Source of the DNA: Sphingomonas sanxanigenens DSM 19645 = NX02
Lineage (GTDB): Bacteria; Pseudomonadota; Alphaproteobacteria; Sphingomonadales; Sphingomonadaceae
Assembly (NCBI RefSeq): GCF_000512205.2
Contig: NZ_CP006644.1
Span: 3,280,520-3,344,519 of the forward strand
Direction: 5' to 3'
Length of the DNA stretch: 64,000 bases
Below the pieces are notes generated by a model. It was not told the DNA's origin, did not search any database, and was given only the letters and a program-made list of their open reading frames with translations. The position numbers and the translations under genes are program-made. Below are positions 24,468-32,804 of the stretch, in pieces. Positions within the stretch are counted from its first letter, which is position 1. Every line of letters starts with the position of its first letter.

Positions 24468-25160
24468 TCAGGCGTCGACCGGGCCGAGCATATAGCCGGC
24501 ACCGCGGATGGTGCGCAGCAGCGGCACCGCGAACCCGTCGTCGATCTTGCGGCGCAGGCGGCTGACATGCACGTCGATCACATTGCTGCCCGGATCGAAG
24601 TGATATTCCCACACGCCTTCGAGCAGCATCGTGCGCGTGACGACCTGGTCCTTGTGGCGCAGCAGGAATTCGAGCAGCCGGAATTCGCGTGGCTGCAGAT
24701 CGATCGCGCGCCCATCGCGCCGCACCTTGCGCGACAGCAGGTCCATCTCCAGCCCGGCGCAATCGAGCCGGGTGACCTGTCGCCCCGCCGCCGGCGCCTG
24801 CGCGCGGATCAGCAGCCGCAGCCGCGCGAGCAGTTCGGCGAAGGCGAAGGGTTTGACGAGATAGTCGTTGGCGCCGGATGTCAGGCCCTCCACGCGCGCG
24901 TCGACCGCGCCCAGCGCGGACAGGATCAGCACCGGCGTGCTGATCTCCGCCGCGCGGATCGCGGCCAATACCGCCATGCCGTCCATGCCGGGCAGCATGC
25001 GATCGAGGATGATCGCGTCATAGCCGCCATCGGTCGCGTGAAACAGGCCGGTGCGGCCATCCTCGGCCCGATCGACGGTATAGCCTGCCTCGTCGAGGCC
25101 CTTGGCAATGAATTCGGCGGTGGCGGCATCGTCTTCGACGAGCAGGATCTTGCCGGTCAT
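24468..25160 (-). CDS. OmpR-type two-component response regulator
   Basis: Encodes 230 residues from ATG 25160 (an alternative start at 25178 adds six residues; neither has a clear ribosome site). Receiver domain with acidic pair D10/D11 and phosphorylation site D53 in 'IILDRMLPG', and a C-terminal winged-helix domain (about 130-228, 'EFRLLEFLLRHKDQVVTRTML'). Co-transcribed with the kinase. Confidence 0.94.
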   Translation of the reverse strand: MTGKILLVEDDAATAEFIAKGLDEAGYTVDRAEDGRTGLFHATDGGYDAIILDRMLPGMDGMAVLAAIRAAEISTPVLILSALGAVDARVEGLTSGANDYLVKPFAFAELLARLRLLIRAQAPAAGRQVTRLDCAGLEMDLLSRKVRRDGRAIDLQPREFRLLEFLLRHKDQVVTRTMLLEGVWEYHFDPGSNVIDVHVSRLRRKIDDGFAVPLLRTIRGAGYMLGPVDA

Positions 25161-25652
25161 CGCGGGGCCGGCTGCCATGCCGGAACTGATTGCGCATCCA
25201 TGGTCGCTGCATAGCCCATCGCGTGGAGTTCTACCCGTTACAAACGCGTCATGTCATCAGGCCGCGATCTGCGGCGGCGGCGGCGATATCGACACCAGCG
25301 GCACGCCAAGGTGAACGAATTGTAATGTCGTCGTCACCCGGGGGTGTGCCACCCTTGGTTACGACCGTTGCGGAGCCTTGGACACGCCCTTCGGAGTCGC
25401 ATCATATGGGCCGACGCCTACCCTTCCCTGCTGATCAGGTCCCCGCGCCAACAGGCGGATCAGACGTCCTCCCGATCGTTCGACCGCTGCCCGTCGCGGA
25501 CTCGTCGACGAAAGAGATCATGTTCGAACTCATACGATCCGCATTCGCCGACGACACGCCGATCGACGGTCGGCGCATGCGGCCGATCGGGCGGGAGGAC
25601 GGCAAGGGTCCAGCCGCAAGTATTGGGTTCCCGACCGGCCGGAGCCCATGCC
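25161..25652. other. Intergenic region without a supported gene
   Basis: About 490 bases between the divergent response regulator and the small zinc-motif protein. Open frames here lack a ribosome site and have no recognisable sequence. It must hold the promoters of both flanking genes, but I could not pick out a specific one. Confidence 0.5.
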
Positions 25653-25907
25653 GTGGCCGTGACTGAACCCCGGACTGCCCCCCGCGGGTCGCCGATCAAC
25701 CTGCTGTGCCGGATCGTCGGCCATGGCGCCAACCGCCAGCGCGCGCGGCACGACATGGAGGATTATTGGGCCCCGTGCCGGCGCTGCGGCACCATGCTGG
25801 TGCGCGCTACCACCGGCTGGCGCGCCCCCACGATGGTCGAGGTCGAGAAGCACGCGGCAAATCTCGCGCAGATCGCGCGAGGGCCGGAAGGCATGCGGAT
25901 GGAGTAG
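25653..25907 (+). CDS. Small protein with CRxxG-H / CxxC putative zinc site
   Basis: About 84 residues. The conserved part 'LLCRIVGHGANRQRARHD' followed by WAPCRRCGTMLVR has the paired C...H / CxxC spacing of a small zinc-binding fold that I know from short sphingomonad proteins. Start codon is uncertain: in-frame GTGs at 25653 and 25659 fit, and the frame stays open far upstream without good codon use. Function unknown. Confidence 0.55.
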   Translation: MAVTEPRTAPRGSPINLLCRIVGHGANRQRARHDMEDYWAPCRRCGTMLVRATTGWRAPTMVEVEKHAANLAQIARGPEGMRME

Positions 25908-26083
25908 GTTTTTCGTGCCCGCGACTGGCTCGAAAGCGAGCACGGAACAAGCCGGTTTCGGACGGGCAGGTTCGGCGTCGACACCCCGACTGCGCGGCAG
26001 TTCGACGTCTCGAACCCCGCGCCGCCGCCGTGCCAGCCGCTCCCTGTTCCCCTCCCCGATACTGCACCGGGGAGGAGATGGCT

Positions 26084-26260
26084 TCAGAGCCTTTCCAGTT
26101 CCTGTCGGTAGAGCTTTGCGAAGGTCATGTGGACTCGCGCGGTACCCCGATTATTGGCCCGCTCTGCAATCGCAAGACACTCGCGCTCGCGCCGCTCGAG
26201 ATAGGCGCGCTCGGTTTCCGACAGGGTCATGCTGGGTCTCTTGTCAAACGCGGTAGCCAT
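26084..26260 (-). CDS. 58-residue helical protein, too short for ordinary gene calling
   Basis: Reads MATAFDKRPSMTLSETERAY and continues LERRERECLAIAERANNRGT to end in ARVHMTFAKLYRQELERL. GAGG lies 6-9 bases before the ATG. The whole protein is predicted helix with charged heptads and one cysteine. Similar proteins are widespread in sphingomonads to my memory. An ECF-type promoter candidate lies upstream. Confidence 0.65.
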   Translation of the reverse strand: MATAFDKRPSMTLSETERAYLERRERECLAIAERANNRGTARVHMTFAKLYRQELERL

Positions 26261-26290
26261 CTCACGCCTCTTATCGAAACATGTTCCGCT

Positions 26291-26317
26291 AAACCGCGCG
26301 ACACAGCAAATCGTTCC
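26291..26317 (-). promoter_or_regulatory. Possible EcfG-type (general stress) promoter
   Basis: On the minus strand GGAAC, 16 bases, then CGGTTT; the alphaproteobacterial EcfG consensus is GGAAC-N16/17-CGTT. One base differs in the -10. It lies about 30 bases upstream of the 58-residue protein gene. Confidence 0.35.
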
Positions 26318-26332
26318 AAAGACTGATTTTTA

Positions 26333-26530
26333 TCAAAGCAGGGGGAGTTGATCGCGATCTTCACCCCCCGCCCCGCCGCTCTCGGCCAGCCGCCGCACGA
26401 TGGTGGCGGCGAGCGCATCCGCCGCCCGTTCACGTAGTCCCGGATCCGGCAATGTCAGCCCGAGCCGAGCCCAGGCGGGCGCGTCACGCAGGATCGAGGA
26501 AAGGCGGCGGGTATCGAGTCGCTGGTCCAT
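26333..26530 (-). CDS. 65-residue protein, DUF6771-like, under a LexA-type box
   Basis: Encodes MDQRLDTRRLSSILRDAPAW followed by ARLGLTLPDPGLRERAADAL and ending DRDQLPLL. This pattern (APxWAR.GLT.PD...RERAADALA..I..RLA, ending DxxQLxL) is common to a small sphingomonad family that I associate with DUF6771; the number is from memory. A perfect GAAC-N7-GAAC box lies 10 bases upstream. No strong ribosome site is visible. Confidence 0.6.
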   Translation of the reverse strand: MDQRLDTRRLSSILRDAPAWARLGLTLPDPGLRERAADALAATIVRRLAESGGAGGEDRDQLPLL

Positions 26531-26539
26531 GCACCATGT

Positions 26540-26554
26540 GAACAAATAGCGAAC
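26540..26554. promoter_or_regulatory. LexA-type SOS box
   Basis: GAACAAATAGCGAAC matches the alphaproteobacterial LexA site GTTC-N7-GTTC (given here on the opposite strand). It lies 10 bases upstream of the 65-residue protein gene and about 100 bases upstream of selO. Confidence 0.55.
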
Positions 26555-26651
26555 ATCATGGCAAGCCCCCATGCGGCGGACGGATAGCCGCGATCGGCAG
26601 GGTTGCGCCGCGGGCACGCAGTCGCCACCTCGCCGCAAAGCCGAGGTGCCC

Positions 26652-28127
26652 GTGACCCTGACATTGCCGTTCGACAACAGCTATGCCCGCCTGCCCGATC
26701 GCTTCTACGCGCATGTCGCGCCGATGAAGCCGCCGGCACCGCGGCTCATCCGGCTCAACCGCCCGCTGGCGGAGCAACTGGGTCTCGATCCTGACGCCTT
26801 GGCGAGCGAAGCCGGGCTGCAGATCCTGTCGGGGCGCGAGGTCGCCATCGGCTCGCAGCCGATCGCGCTTGCCTATGCCGGTCACCAGTTCGGCCATTTC
26901 GTGCCGCAACTGGGTGACGGGCGCGCGATCCTGCTGGGCGAGGTCGTCGATCGCGACGGCCGCCGGCGCGACCTGCAGTTGAAGGGCGCCGGACGCACGC
27001 CCTTTTCGCGCGGCGGCGACGGTCGCGCGGCGCTGGGGCCGGTGCTGCGCGAATATGTCGTCAGCGAGGCGATGGCGGCGCTCGGCGTGCCGACCACGCG
27101 CGCGCTGGCGGCGGTGACCACGGGCGACAGCGTGATGCGCGAACTGGTGCTGCCCGGCGCGGTGCTCACCCGCGTCGCCGCGAGCCATATCCGCGTCGGC
27201 ACCTTCCAGTTCTTCGCCGCCCGCGGCGACCAGGACGCGCTGCGGCTGCTGGCCGACCATGTCATCGCGCGCCACTATCCCGAAGCCGCCGAGGATCCCC
27301 ATCCCTATCGCGCGCTGCTCGATGGCGTGATCGCGCGGCAGGCCTCGCTGATCGCGCGCTGGCTGCAGGTCGGCTTCATCCACGGGGTGATGAATACGGA
27401 CAATATGTCGATCGCCGGCGAGACGATCGACTATGGCCCCTGCGCCTTCCTCGACGCCTATGATCCGGAAAAGGTATTCAGTTCGATCGACCAGAACGGC
27501 CGCTATGCTTTCGGCAACCAGCCGCGCATCGCGCTGTGGAACCTCGTGCGCCTTGCCGAGACGCTGCTGGAGCTGCTCGATCCCGACGGCGAGACGGCGG
27601 TGAAGATCGCCGAGGCGGCGCTGGAGGCGTTCGGGCCGCAGTTCGAGGCGGCCTATCAGGCCGGCCTGCGCCGCAAGCTGGGATTGTCGGTCGAACGCGC
27701 CGGCGATGCCGAGCTTGCCGGCGACCTGCTGACCGCGATGAGCGCCAACCAGGTCGATTTCACCCTGTTCTTCCGCCGCCTCGCTGCCGCGCAGGCGCCC
27801 GACGCCGGCGAGCCGGTGTGCGCATTGTTCGTCGACCCGACCGTGGCGGACGCGTGGCTGGGCCGCTGGCGGCAACGGCTGGCCGACGATCCACAGGATC
27901 CAGCGGCGCGTGCCGCGGCGATGAACCGGGCCAACCCCGCCTATATCCCGCGCAACCATCGCGTCGAAGAGGTTATCCGCGCGGCGGTGGATCGCGACGA
28001 TTTCGCGCCGTTCGAACGGCTGCTCGCGGTGCTGGCCGCGCCGTTCGAGGCGCGCGAGGCGGATGCTGCATTCGAGACGCCGCCAACGCCGGACGAGCGG
28101 GTGATGGCGACGTTCTGCGGCACCTGA
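26652..28127 (+). CDS. selO: Protein adenylyltransferase SelO (YdiU family)
   Basis: Encodes 491 residues from a GTG with GAGGTG just upstream; the frame is open to 26571 but the SelO N-terminus 'FDNSYARLPDRFYAHVAP' begins here. SelO is a pseudokinase-fold enzyme that transfers AMP to Ser/Thr/Tyr of proteins, often in redox stress. Visible family text: 'QLGDGRAILLGEV', 'LQLKGAGRTPFSRGGDGRA', and 'FIHGVMNTDNMSIAGETIDY' with the catalytic-type residues. The common selenocysteine of some SelO proteins is not present: the C-terminus is a plain Cys-Gly-Thr. Confidence 0.95.
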   Translation: MTLTLPFDNSYARLPDRFYAHVAPMKPPAPRLIRLNRPLAEQLGLDPDALASEAGLQILSGREVAIGSQPIALAYAGHQFGHFVPQLGDGRAILLGEVVDRDGRRRDLQLKGAGRTPFSRGGDGRAALGPVLREYVVSEAMAALGVPTTRALAAVTTGDSVMRELVLPGAVLTRVAASHIRVGTFQFFAARGDQDALRLLADHVIARHYPEAAEDPHPYRALLDGVIARQASLIARWLQVGFIHGVMNTDNMSIAGETIDYGPCAFLDAYDPEKVFSSIDQNGRYAFGNQPRIALWNLVRLAETLLELLDPDGETAVKIAEAALEAFGPQFEAAYQAGLRRKLGLSVERAGDAELAGDLLTAMSANQVDFTLFFRRLAAAQAPDAGEPVCALFVDPTVADAWLGRWRQRLADDPQDPAARAAAMNRANPAYIPRNHRVEEVIRAAVDRDDFAPFERLLAVLAAPFEAREADAAFETPPTPDERVMATFCGT

Positions 28128-28178
28128 GGGCTGGCGGGATATCGGCGCCGTCCAGCCGATACGTGTATACTGTGGGTC

Positions 28179-28199
28179 ATCCCGGCGTTGAGCCGGGAT
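28179..28199. terminator. Hairpin after selO
   Basis: ATCCCGGC and GCCGGGAT form a perfect 8-bp stem with a 5-base loop between selO and the convergent lipoprotein gene. Followed by AACTTA, not by a T-run. Confidence 0.4.
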
Positions 28200-28262
28200 A
28201 ACTTAGGCTATGCCATCACGGTGATGCGGCGACTGAAGCATCGTCGCCGCACGTGTTCCCGC

Positions 28263-28520
28263 TCACCGGTCGTCGCGATCCCGCCGCCGCTTGCGGCGGT
28301 CCCGGTCGCGATCATCGTCGCGGTCGCCGATGATCGCGCCGGCGGTGCCGCCCACGACTGCCCCTTCGGTGGTGCCGAGCCCGGTGACCTTGCCGACCAC
28401 TGCGCCGCCGGCACCGCCGATCAGGCCGCCGCGCGTGGCGCCCGACGAACAGCCGCCGATCATGATCGCAGCACCGGCGAGGCCGCAGGCGATCAACGGC
28501 CGGATGAGGTAGTGGGTCAT
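28263..28520 (-). CDS. Glycine-zipper lipoprotein
   Basis: Encodes 85 residues. Lipoprotein signal ending IGGC (lipidated Cys near residue 24), a glycine-zipper region 'GGLIGGAGGAVVGKVTGLGT' followed by TEGAVVGGTAGAIIG, which can insert into membranes as a helical hairpin, and a tail of only Asp/Arg/Lys (DRDDDRDRDRRKRRRDRDDR). GGAGG is 7 bases before the ATG. Common outer-membrane stress lipoprotein type; precise role unknown. Confidence 0.8.
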   Translation of the reverse strand: MTHYLIRPLIACGLAGAAIMIGGCSSGATRGGLIGGAGGAVVGKVTGLGTTEGAVVGGTAGAIIGDRDDDRDRDRRKRRRDRDDR

Positions 28521-28581
28521 GCTCTGTCCTCCTGTCCCATGGCCGTTCAAGCGCGTGGCAGCACAGGACGTTCCCCTTGCC

Positions 28582-28595
28582 ATGTTATGTAACAT
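28582..28595. promoter_or_regulatory. Small palindrome upstream of the glycine-zipper gene
   Basis: ATGTTA-TG-TAACAT, an inverted repeat 62 bases upstream of the ATG. A possible operator; regulator unknown. Confidence 0.3.
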
Positions 28596-28923
28596 ATCGG
28601 TGGGGCATGGCGGCCGGCGCCGCCAAATATCTGGTAACGCATGATTCGTTGCCGCCGACAGGCCATGCTGTGGCGCAGGGGGGCAATCGGCGGCGGCGGC
28701 GCGCCGACGCAGCAGCGGCATCGGCATTTTCCGGTACGATTCCACCACCATTGCCTCGGCGCGCGGGCTTTGGGTGCAGCGCAATGCGCAGTTGCGTGGC
28801 AGCACAGCGGATACCGGTAGCATTTGCGCGGCCGATCACCGCCGCATGTCAACGGATCGTCGCAAAATCGTCATGGAAGCACAGTTTTTCGTTGCAATGG
28901 CGAATGTTGCGATGCACAAATAA

Positions 28924-28984
28924 CCTGCCTTTCAGGCATCCTCTCCTAGAACTTAAAAGGCCGCCTCCGGGCGGCCATTTTTTT
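28924..28984 (+). ncRNA. Candidate small regulatory RNA with an anti-Shine-Dalgarno single-stranded region
   Basis: Order of elements: 5-bp hairpin TGCCT-TTC-AGGCA (28926-28938), unpaired TCCTCTCCT (28939-28947) that can pair with GGAGAGGA-type ribosome sites, then a GC-rich terminator hairpin with seven Ts (28959-28984). This is the standard layout of trans-acting small RNAs. The 5' end is estimated from a TTGCAA/AT-rich stretch before 28920 and is not certain. Confidence 0.45.
28959..28984 (+). terminator. Strong intrinsic terminator
   Basis: GGCCGCC and GGCGGCC pair around TCCG, followed by A and seven Ts. Preceded by AAAA, so it may also work leftward. No protein gene ends just before it on the plus strand, supporting a small RNA as the transcript it ends. 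Confidence 0.85.
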
Positions 28985-29118
28985 GCTTGCAAGCCTGGCT
29001 GTGACACATGCGCAACGGTCGGCCGACGATCTGCGACGCCCCCTTGCCAAGCACCGCGTTACAGATACTCTCCATTGTCAGGAGAGGATGACACTGAGGT
29101 TTCCTTGGAGGTTGTCCG

Positions 29119-29358
29119 ATGGAAAACAGTATCGCAGAGCCTTTGCTGACAGCGGGCGTGAAAGCGAGCGCGCGTTGCCGGCAAACCGGTGAACTGATCT
29201 ACAAGCAGTGGTGCTATGCGCTGCGTCGGCACGACGGCAGCGAGATCTGGCTTGAGATGGACCGCATTCCGCTCCACCTCGTCGAACAGCAGGTCCTGGT
29301 GGAGGGCGTCGTCTATGGCGGCGAAGTCATCTCGGTCGAACGGATCGGACCTCACTGA
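29119..29358 (+). CDS. Small protein, DUF5818-like beta-barrel
   Basis: Encodes 79 residues with GGAGG 8 bases upstream. The pattern 'GVKASARCRQTGELIYKQWC' followed by YALRRHDGSEIWLEM and VLVEGVVYGGEVISVERI is that of the small OB-like proteins called DUF5818 in sphingomonads, to my memory. Function unknown. The next gene begins inside it. Confidence 0.6.
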   Translation: MENSIAEPLLTAGVKASARCRQTGELIYKQWCYALRRHDGSEIWLEMDRIPLHLVEQQVLVEGVVYGGEVISVERIGPH

Positions 29359-29677
29359 TCCACCCCTCCGGCTGTTCGCCTATGGCACGTTGCGCGACCC
29401 GTTGGTGCAGCAGCGGCTGTTCGGGCGCGATCTGGCCGGCAAGCCCGATGCGCTGACCGGCTATGTCCTCGCATCGATCCTGATCGGCGGCGCGATCTAT
29501 CCGATCCTCCACCCCGGCGGCAGCGGTGACCGCGTGGCCGGCACCGCGCTGGCGGTGACCGGAAACGATCTCGCCGCGGCCGACGCCTATGAGGGTGATG
29601 ATTATGCGCGGATCGCGGTTACGCTCGAATCCGGTCGGGGGGCGTTCGTCTATGTCGCGGCCGGTGGGCGCGAATAG
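29315..29677 (+). CDS. Gamma-glutamylcyclotransferase/AIG2-like protein
   Basis: Encodes 120 residues from ATG 29315, 8 bases after GGAGGG, overlapping the previous gene by 44 bases. The family motif 'LFAYGTLRDPLVQQRLFG' starts the fold, and the acidic catalytic region is in 'AADAYEGDDYARIAV' (E in YEGDDY). Cyclises gamma-glutamyl compounds in the cytoplasm; exact substrate unknown. Confidence 0.86.
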   Translation: MAAKSSRSNGSDLTDPPLRLFAYGTLRDPLVQQRLFGRDLAGKPDALTGYVLASILIGGAIYPILHPGGSGDRVAGTALAVTGNDLAAADAYEGDDYARIAVTLESGRGAFVYVAAGGRE

Positions 29678-29802
29678 GCGCCGCGTTCGATGTCTCTCCC
29701 GCCCCCGAAAGCCGCCGGAACGACATCGTCCATCACCGCCCGCTGGATATGTCCTCCCCGGGCAAAGCGCGGCGGGGAAAATCCCTGTATCGCGCCATTC
29801 CC

Positions 29803-32631
29803 TCAGAACAGCTTCCGGAAGTTGATGCTGATCGTCCGCCCCAGCGGGTCGAGATAGGCCGGCTGGTAGCGCACCGGGGTTGCACCGCTTTCGTCCACCA
29901 CCGACTGGCGCTGGTTGAACAGGTTCGCGATCGACAGCGAGACGCGCGCGCCGCGCAGGAACGGGTGCTTCTGCACGAGGGTCGGCATCTGGCCGAGGTT
30001 GGCGAACAGGCGCAGGTCCACGGTCGCGAGATCGCCGAAGCGCAGCGTGGTGCCGTTGCCGCCCAGCGCGCCATTCACGCGCGTGGCATTCTGCCATTCG
30101 ACGCTCATCCGCGCGCCGAGGCCGTTGTTCGAATAGCCGAGCTGGCCCTGAAGTTCGTGCCGCGGCTGGCCGCCGTTCGAGCTTGTCGCATCGCCATCGA
30201 GCAGGTCGAGCGCCGGCAGCGAGGGATCGATCTCGATCCGCTCGATGAAGTGCCACGTGTGGAACAGCGCGAACTGCAGCCGGCCGCCCGCGCCCGGGCC
30301 GCGCCCCCGCCCGCCGAACCCGCGGCCGGACCGGAGGCCGCCACCGCCCGGACCGCCGGGACCGCCCGGACCGGCGCGCTCGCCGCCCTGTGCGGCGCGT
30401 TCGCGGTCGGCCTGGTTGGGCGGCACCTGCCCTTCGGGTCCGCGTTCACGCTGGCGATTGCCCATCATCGCGCGCAGTTCCGCCGGCATCTCGTCGCGAT
30501 TGCCGCCGGCCGCGCGCCATGCCTCGATCTTCTTCTGGATCGAGGATTTGAGCGGCAGCGACAGGTTGAACCCCCAGCGCAGCTGAGAACTGCGCGCGCT
30601 GGCGAAGTTGATCGGCCGCCCATCGACCTGGATCAGGGCGCCGCCGGCATCGCGCAGGAACCGATCGGGGAAGGCCGCCTCGATCTGCGGGGTCGGCGTG
30701 GGAAAGGCCGCGATCGGATTGTCGGTGCGGCGATCGGTATAGGTCGCGGTCAGCGTCAGATCCGGCTTGTCGAACGGCTTGACCGTCAGCCCGACGCGCG
30801 TGACCGTGCGCTCGCTTTCGGTCAGCAGCGGGTTGCCGCCGCCGATCTGCGACACGAACACGGTCTCGCCGCGGGCATAGTCGAAGATCGGCACGTTGGG
30901 CGTCACGATCTGCGGTGCGTTGACCTGCTGGCCGGTCGGCGCATTCTGATCGTGCGTGCGCGAGGCGATCAGGCGGATCTGGGTGATCGGCGTCCAGCGC
31001 AGGCCATAGCCATAGGTGTTGAGCGTGCCCGCGTCCGACAGATGCTCGACCGCCGCATTGGCGTTGAGCGCGAAATCGCCGACCGCGCCGAGCACGCCGT
31101 TGCGGCGGCTGGTGATCGGCAGATCGATATTGACCTGGCCGTTGACGATATCGCGCGAGAAATCGGCGTTGCGCTCGACGCCCGACCGCACCGACCGGCT
31201 CTCGACATCATTGCTCGATGCGCCGACGCGCACGCTGGTGGTCGCCTTGCCCGCGGGCAATGTAAACAGCGCGCCGGTCACCAGCAGATCGCCGACCAGC
31301 CCCGAGGTGGTCGAGCGCGCGCGATCGGTCGTGGTGTCGCCGAGCAGGGTGGACGGGATCGCGGCATAGGGATTGAGCAGGGGGTCGCCGGCCAGGATCG
31401 CCGCCTGCAGCGCGCCGGTATCGATGCCGCGATCGGTGCGCGTCTTCGATTCCGAGATGTCATAGGCGCCGGTGAACGACCATTGCCAGCTGGAGATCTG
31501 GCCGTTGAGCGCGACGCCGAGATGGCCGGTGCGCCCGCGAGAGCTCTGGCCCAGCGGGCCGGCGGTATCGATATAGCGATAGAGCTGCGTCGTCTCCGCG
31601 AACGGCGAGAAGGGGCTGCCGCCGGGCAGTTGCAGCGAGGCGCCGGGCAGGCCCTGCAGGGAATCGCTGTCGATGATCTCGAAGCGCGCATTGACCGAGG
31701 CCGAGATGCCGCTCCCCAGCGGCCGCGCATAGACCGCATTGACCGCGAGGTTCTGCGTCGCGGGGCTGAGCGTGCGGAAACGGCCGACATCGCTGACCGT
31801 GGGCTGGTTGGCGCCCGGCACGAACGCCGCGAGCGACGGCGCGCCGCGCGATGCCGATCCCGGCACCGCCACCACCGTGACGGGCGTGCCGGCAAGCCCC
31901 GAAAGCGCCGGATCGATCTCGCTTTCGCCATCGGCCGCGGTGATGTTACCGATGAGCGAGAAGGGCCGCGACGGCGCAGCGGCGGTGATGCCGCGCTCAT
32001 TCTCCAGCAGCCGCGCGGCACGCGAATATTCGAGGTCGAGGTTGAAGCGGTTGTCGTTGCGGATGCGCAGCAGCCCTGCCTCGACCTTGCCGTTTTCGCG
32101 CCCGCCATCGGTGGTGGTGCCCGCGCGCAGTTCGGCGGTCTCGGCGCGGAAGCGCCGGCGCAGCACGATGTTCACCACCTTCTGATTGGCGGCGTAGCCA
32201 TAGGAAAGCGCGACCTCCTCCGGCAGGATGTCGACGCGCTCGATCGCCTCGGGGGGCATATCCTGGATCTCGGCGAAGGCGGAGATGCGCTTGCCGTTGA
32301 GCAGGATCACCGGCGCGCCGCCCGCGGCATTGGTCTGCGGCGCCAGTTCGGTGATGAGTTCGGCGATCGAACTCACCGCGTAGGAGCGGATGTCGGCGCT
32401 GCCGAGCTGCTGTTCCGGCTTCACATTGCCGACCACCGAGCCGCGTTCGCGCGCACCGGTGACGACGATGTCCTCGCCGGCATCATCTTCCGCCGCTTCG
32501 GGATCGGTCGCATCGGCCGTTGGCTCGGGCGGCGGCATCTCCGCGCTGATCTGGGCCATCGCCACCGGCGACACGCCGGCCGCGATTGCTGCAATCAAGA
32601 CCTGACCGAAAAGCCGCATACGCCATCCCAT
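29803..32631 (-). CDS. TonB-dependent outer-membrane receptor with Arg/Gly-rich insert
   Basis: Encodes 942 residues. Signal peptide about 1-26 (ending AMA), plug domain about 60-165 (with 'SVVGNVKPEQQLGSADIRSY' and VILLNGKRI), and a long beta-barrel ending in aromatic F (NFRKLF). No classical TonB box is obvious beyond 'DIVVTGAR'. Residues about 748-783 are a low-complexity run of Gly, Pro and Arg (GPGGPGGPGGGG then RGFGGRGRGPGAGG) inside a barrel loop or periplasmic turn. It stands alone, upstream of no transport partner, next to the heterocycle operon. Alternative start four codons in (32619). Confidence 0.9.
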   Translation of the reverse strand: MGWRMRLFGQVLIAAIAAGVSPVAMAQISAEMPPPEPTADATDPEAAEDDAGEDIVVTGARERGSVVGNVKPEQQLGSADIRSYAVSSIAELITELAPQTNAAGGAPVILLNGKRISAFAEIQDMPPEAIERVDILPEEVALSYGYAANQKVVNIVLRRRFRAETAELRAGTTTDGGRENGKVEAGLLRIRNDNRFNLDLEYSRAARLLENERGITAAAPSRPFSLIGNITAADGESEIDPALSGLAGTPVTVVAVPGSASRGAPSLAAFVPGANQPTVSDVGRFRTLSPATQNLAVNAVYARPLGSGISASVNARFEIIDSDSLQGLPGASLQLPGGSPFSPFAETTQLYRYIDTAGPLGQSSRGRTGHLGVALNGQISSWQWSFTGAYDISESKTRTDRGIDTGALQAAILAGDPLLNPYAAIPSTLLGDTTTDRARSTTSGLVGDLLVTGALFTLPAGKATTSVRVGASSNDVESRSVRSGVERNADFSRDIVNGQVNIDLPITSRRNGVLGAVGDFALNANAAVEHLSDAGTLNTYGYGLRWTPITQIRLIASRTHDQNAPTGQQVNAPQIVTPNVPIFDYARGETVFVSQIGGGNPLLTESERTVTRVGLTVKPFDKPDLTLTATYTDRRTDNPIAAFPTPTPQIEAAFPDRFLRDAGGALIQVDGRPINFASARSSQLRWGFNLSLPLKSSIQKKIEAWRAAGGNRDEMPAELRAMMGNRQRERGPEGQVPPNQADRERAAQGGERAGPGGPGGPGGGGLRSGRGFGGRGRGPGAGGRLQFALFHTWHFIERIEIDPSLPALDLLDGDATSSNGGQPRHELQGQLGYSNNGLGARMSVEWQNATRVNGALGGNGTTLRFGDLATVDLRLFANLGQMPTLVQKHPFLRGARVSLSIANLFNQRQSVVDESGATPVRYQPAYLDPLGRTISINFRKLF

Positions 32632-32804
32632 CTTTTACCGATGGGAGAGCGTTACCGGCCAGGTGTCGCGCGATTGTGGCGGTCCGTGCGGAAAATGTCG
32701 CAAAATGTCGCCATCGGTCGAAATGGCAACGGAGCGTCACATATTGGCCACGGCGACCGGATACTGGGCAGAGCAGCGCGGCTGGCCAGGCCGCGCGTCC
32801 AACC

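Noticed and set aside
23043-25214. 723-codon plus-strand frame opposite the two-component genes
   Set aside because: Antisense shadow of the kinase and regulator; composition (Gln/Arg/Ala/Asp) is the usual mirror pattern.
28577-29149. 190-codon plus-strand frame across the small-RNA region
   Set aside because: No similarity to anything known to me, crosses a strong terminator and overlaps the DUF5818-like gene; the small RNA reading explains the region better.
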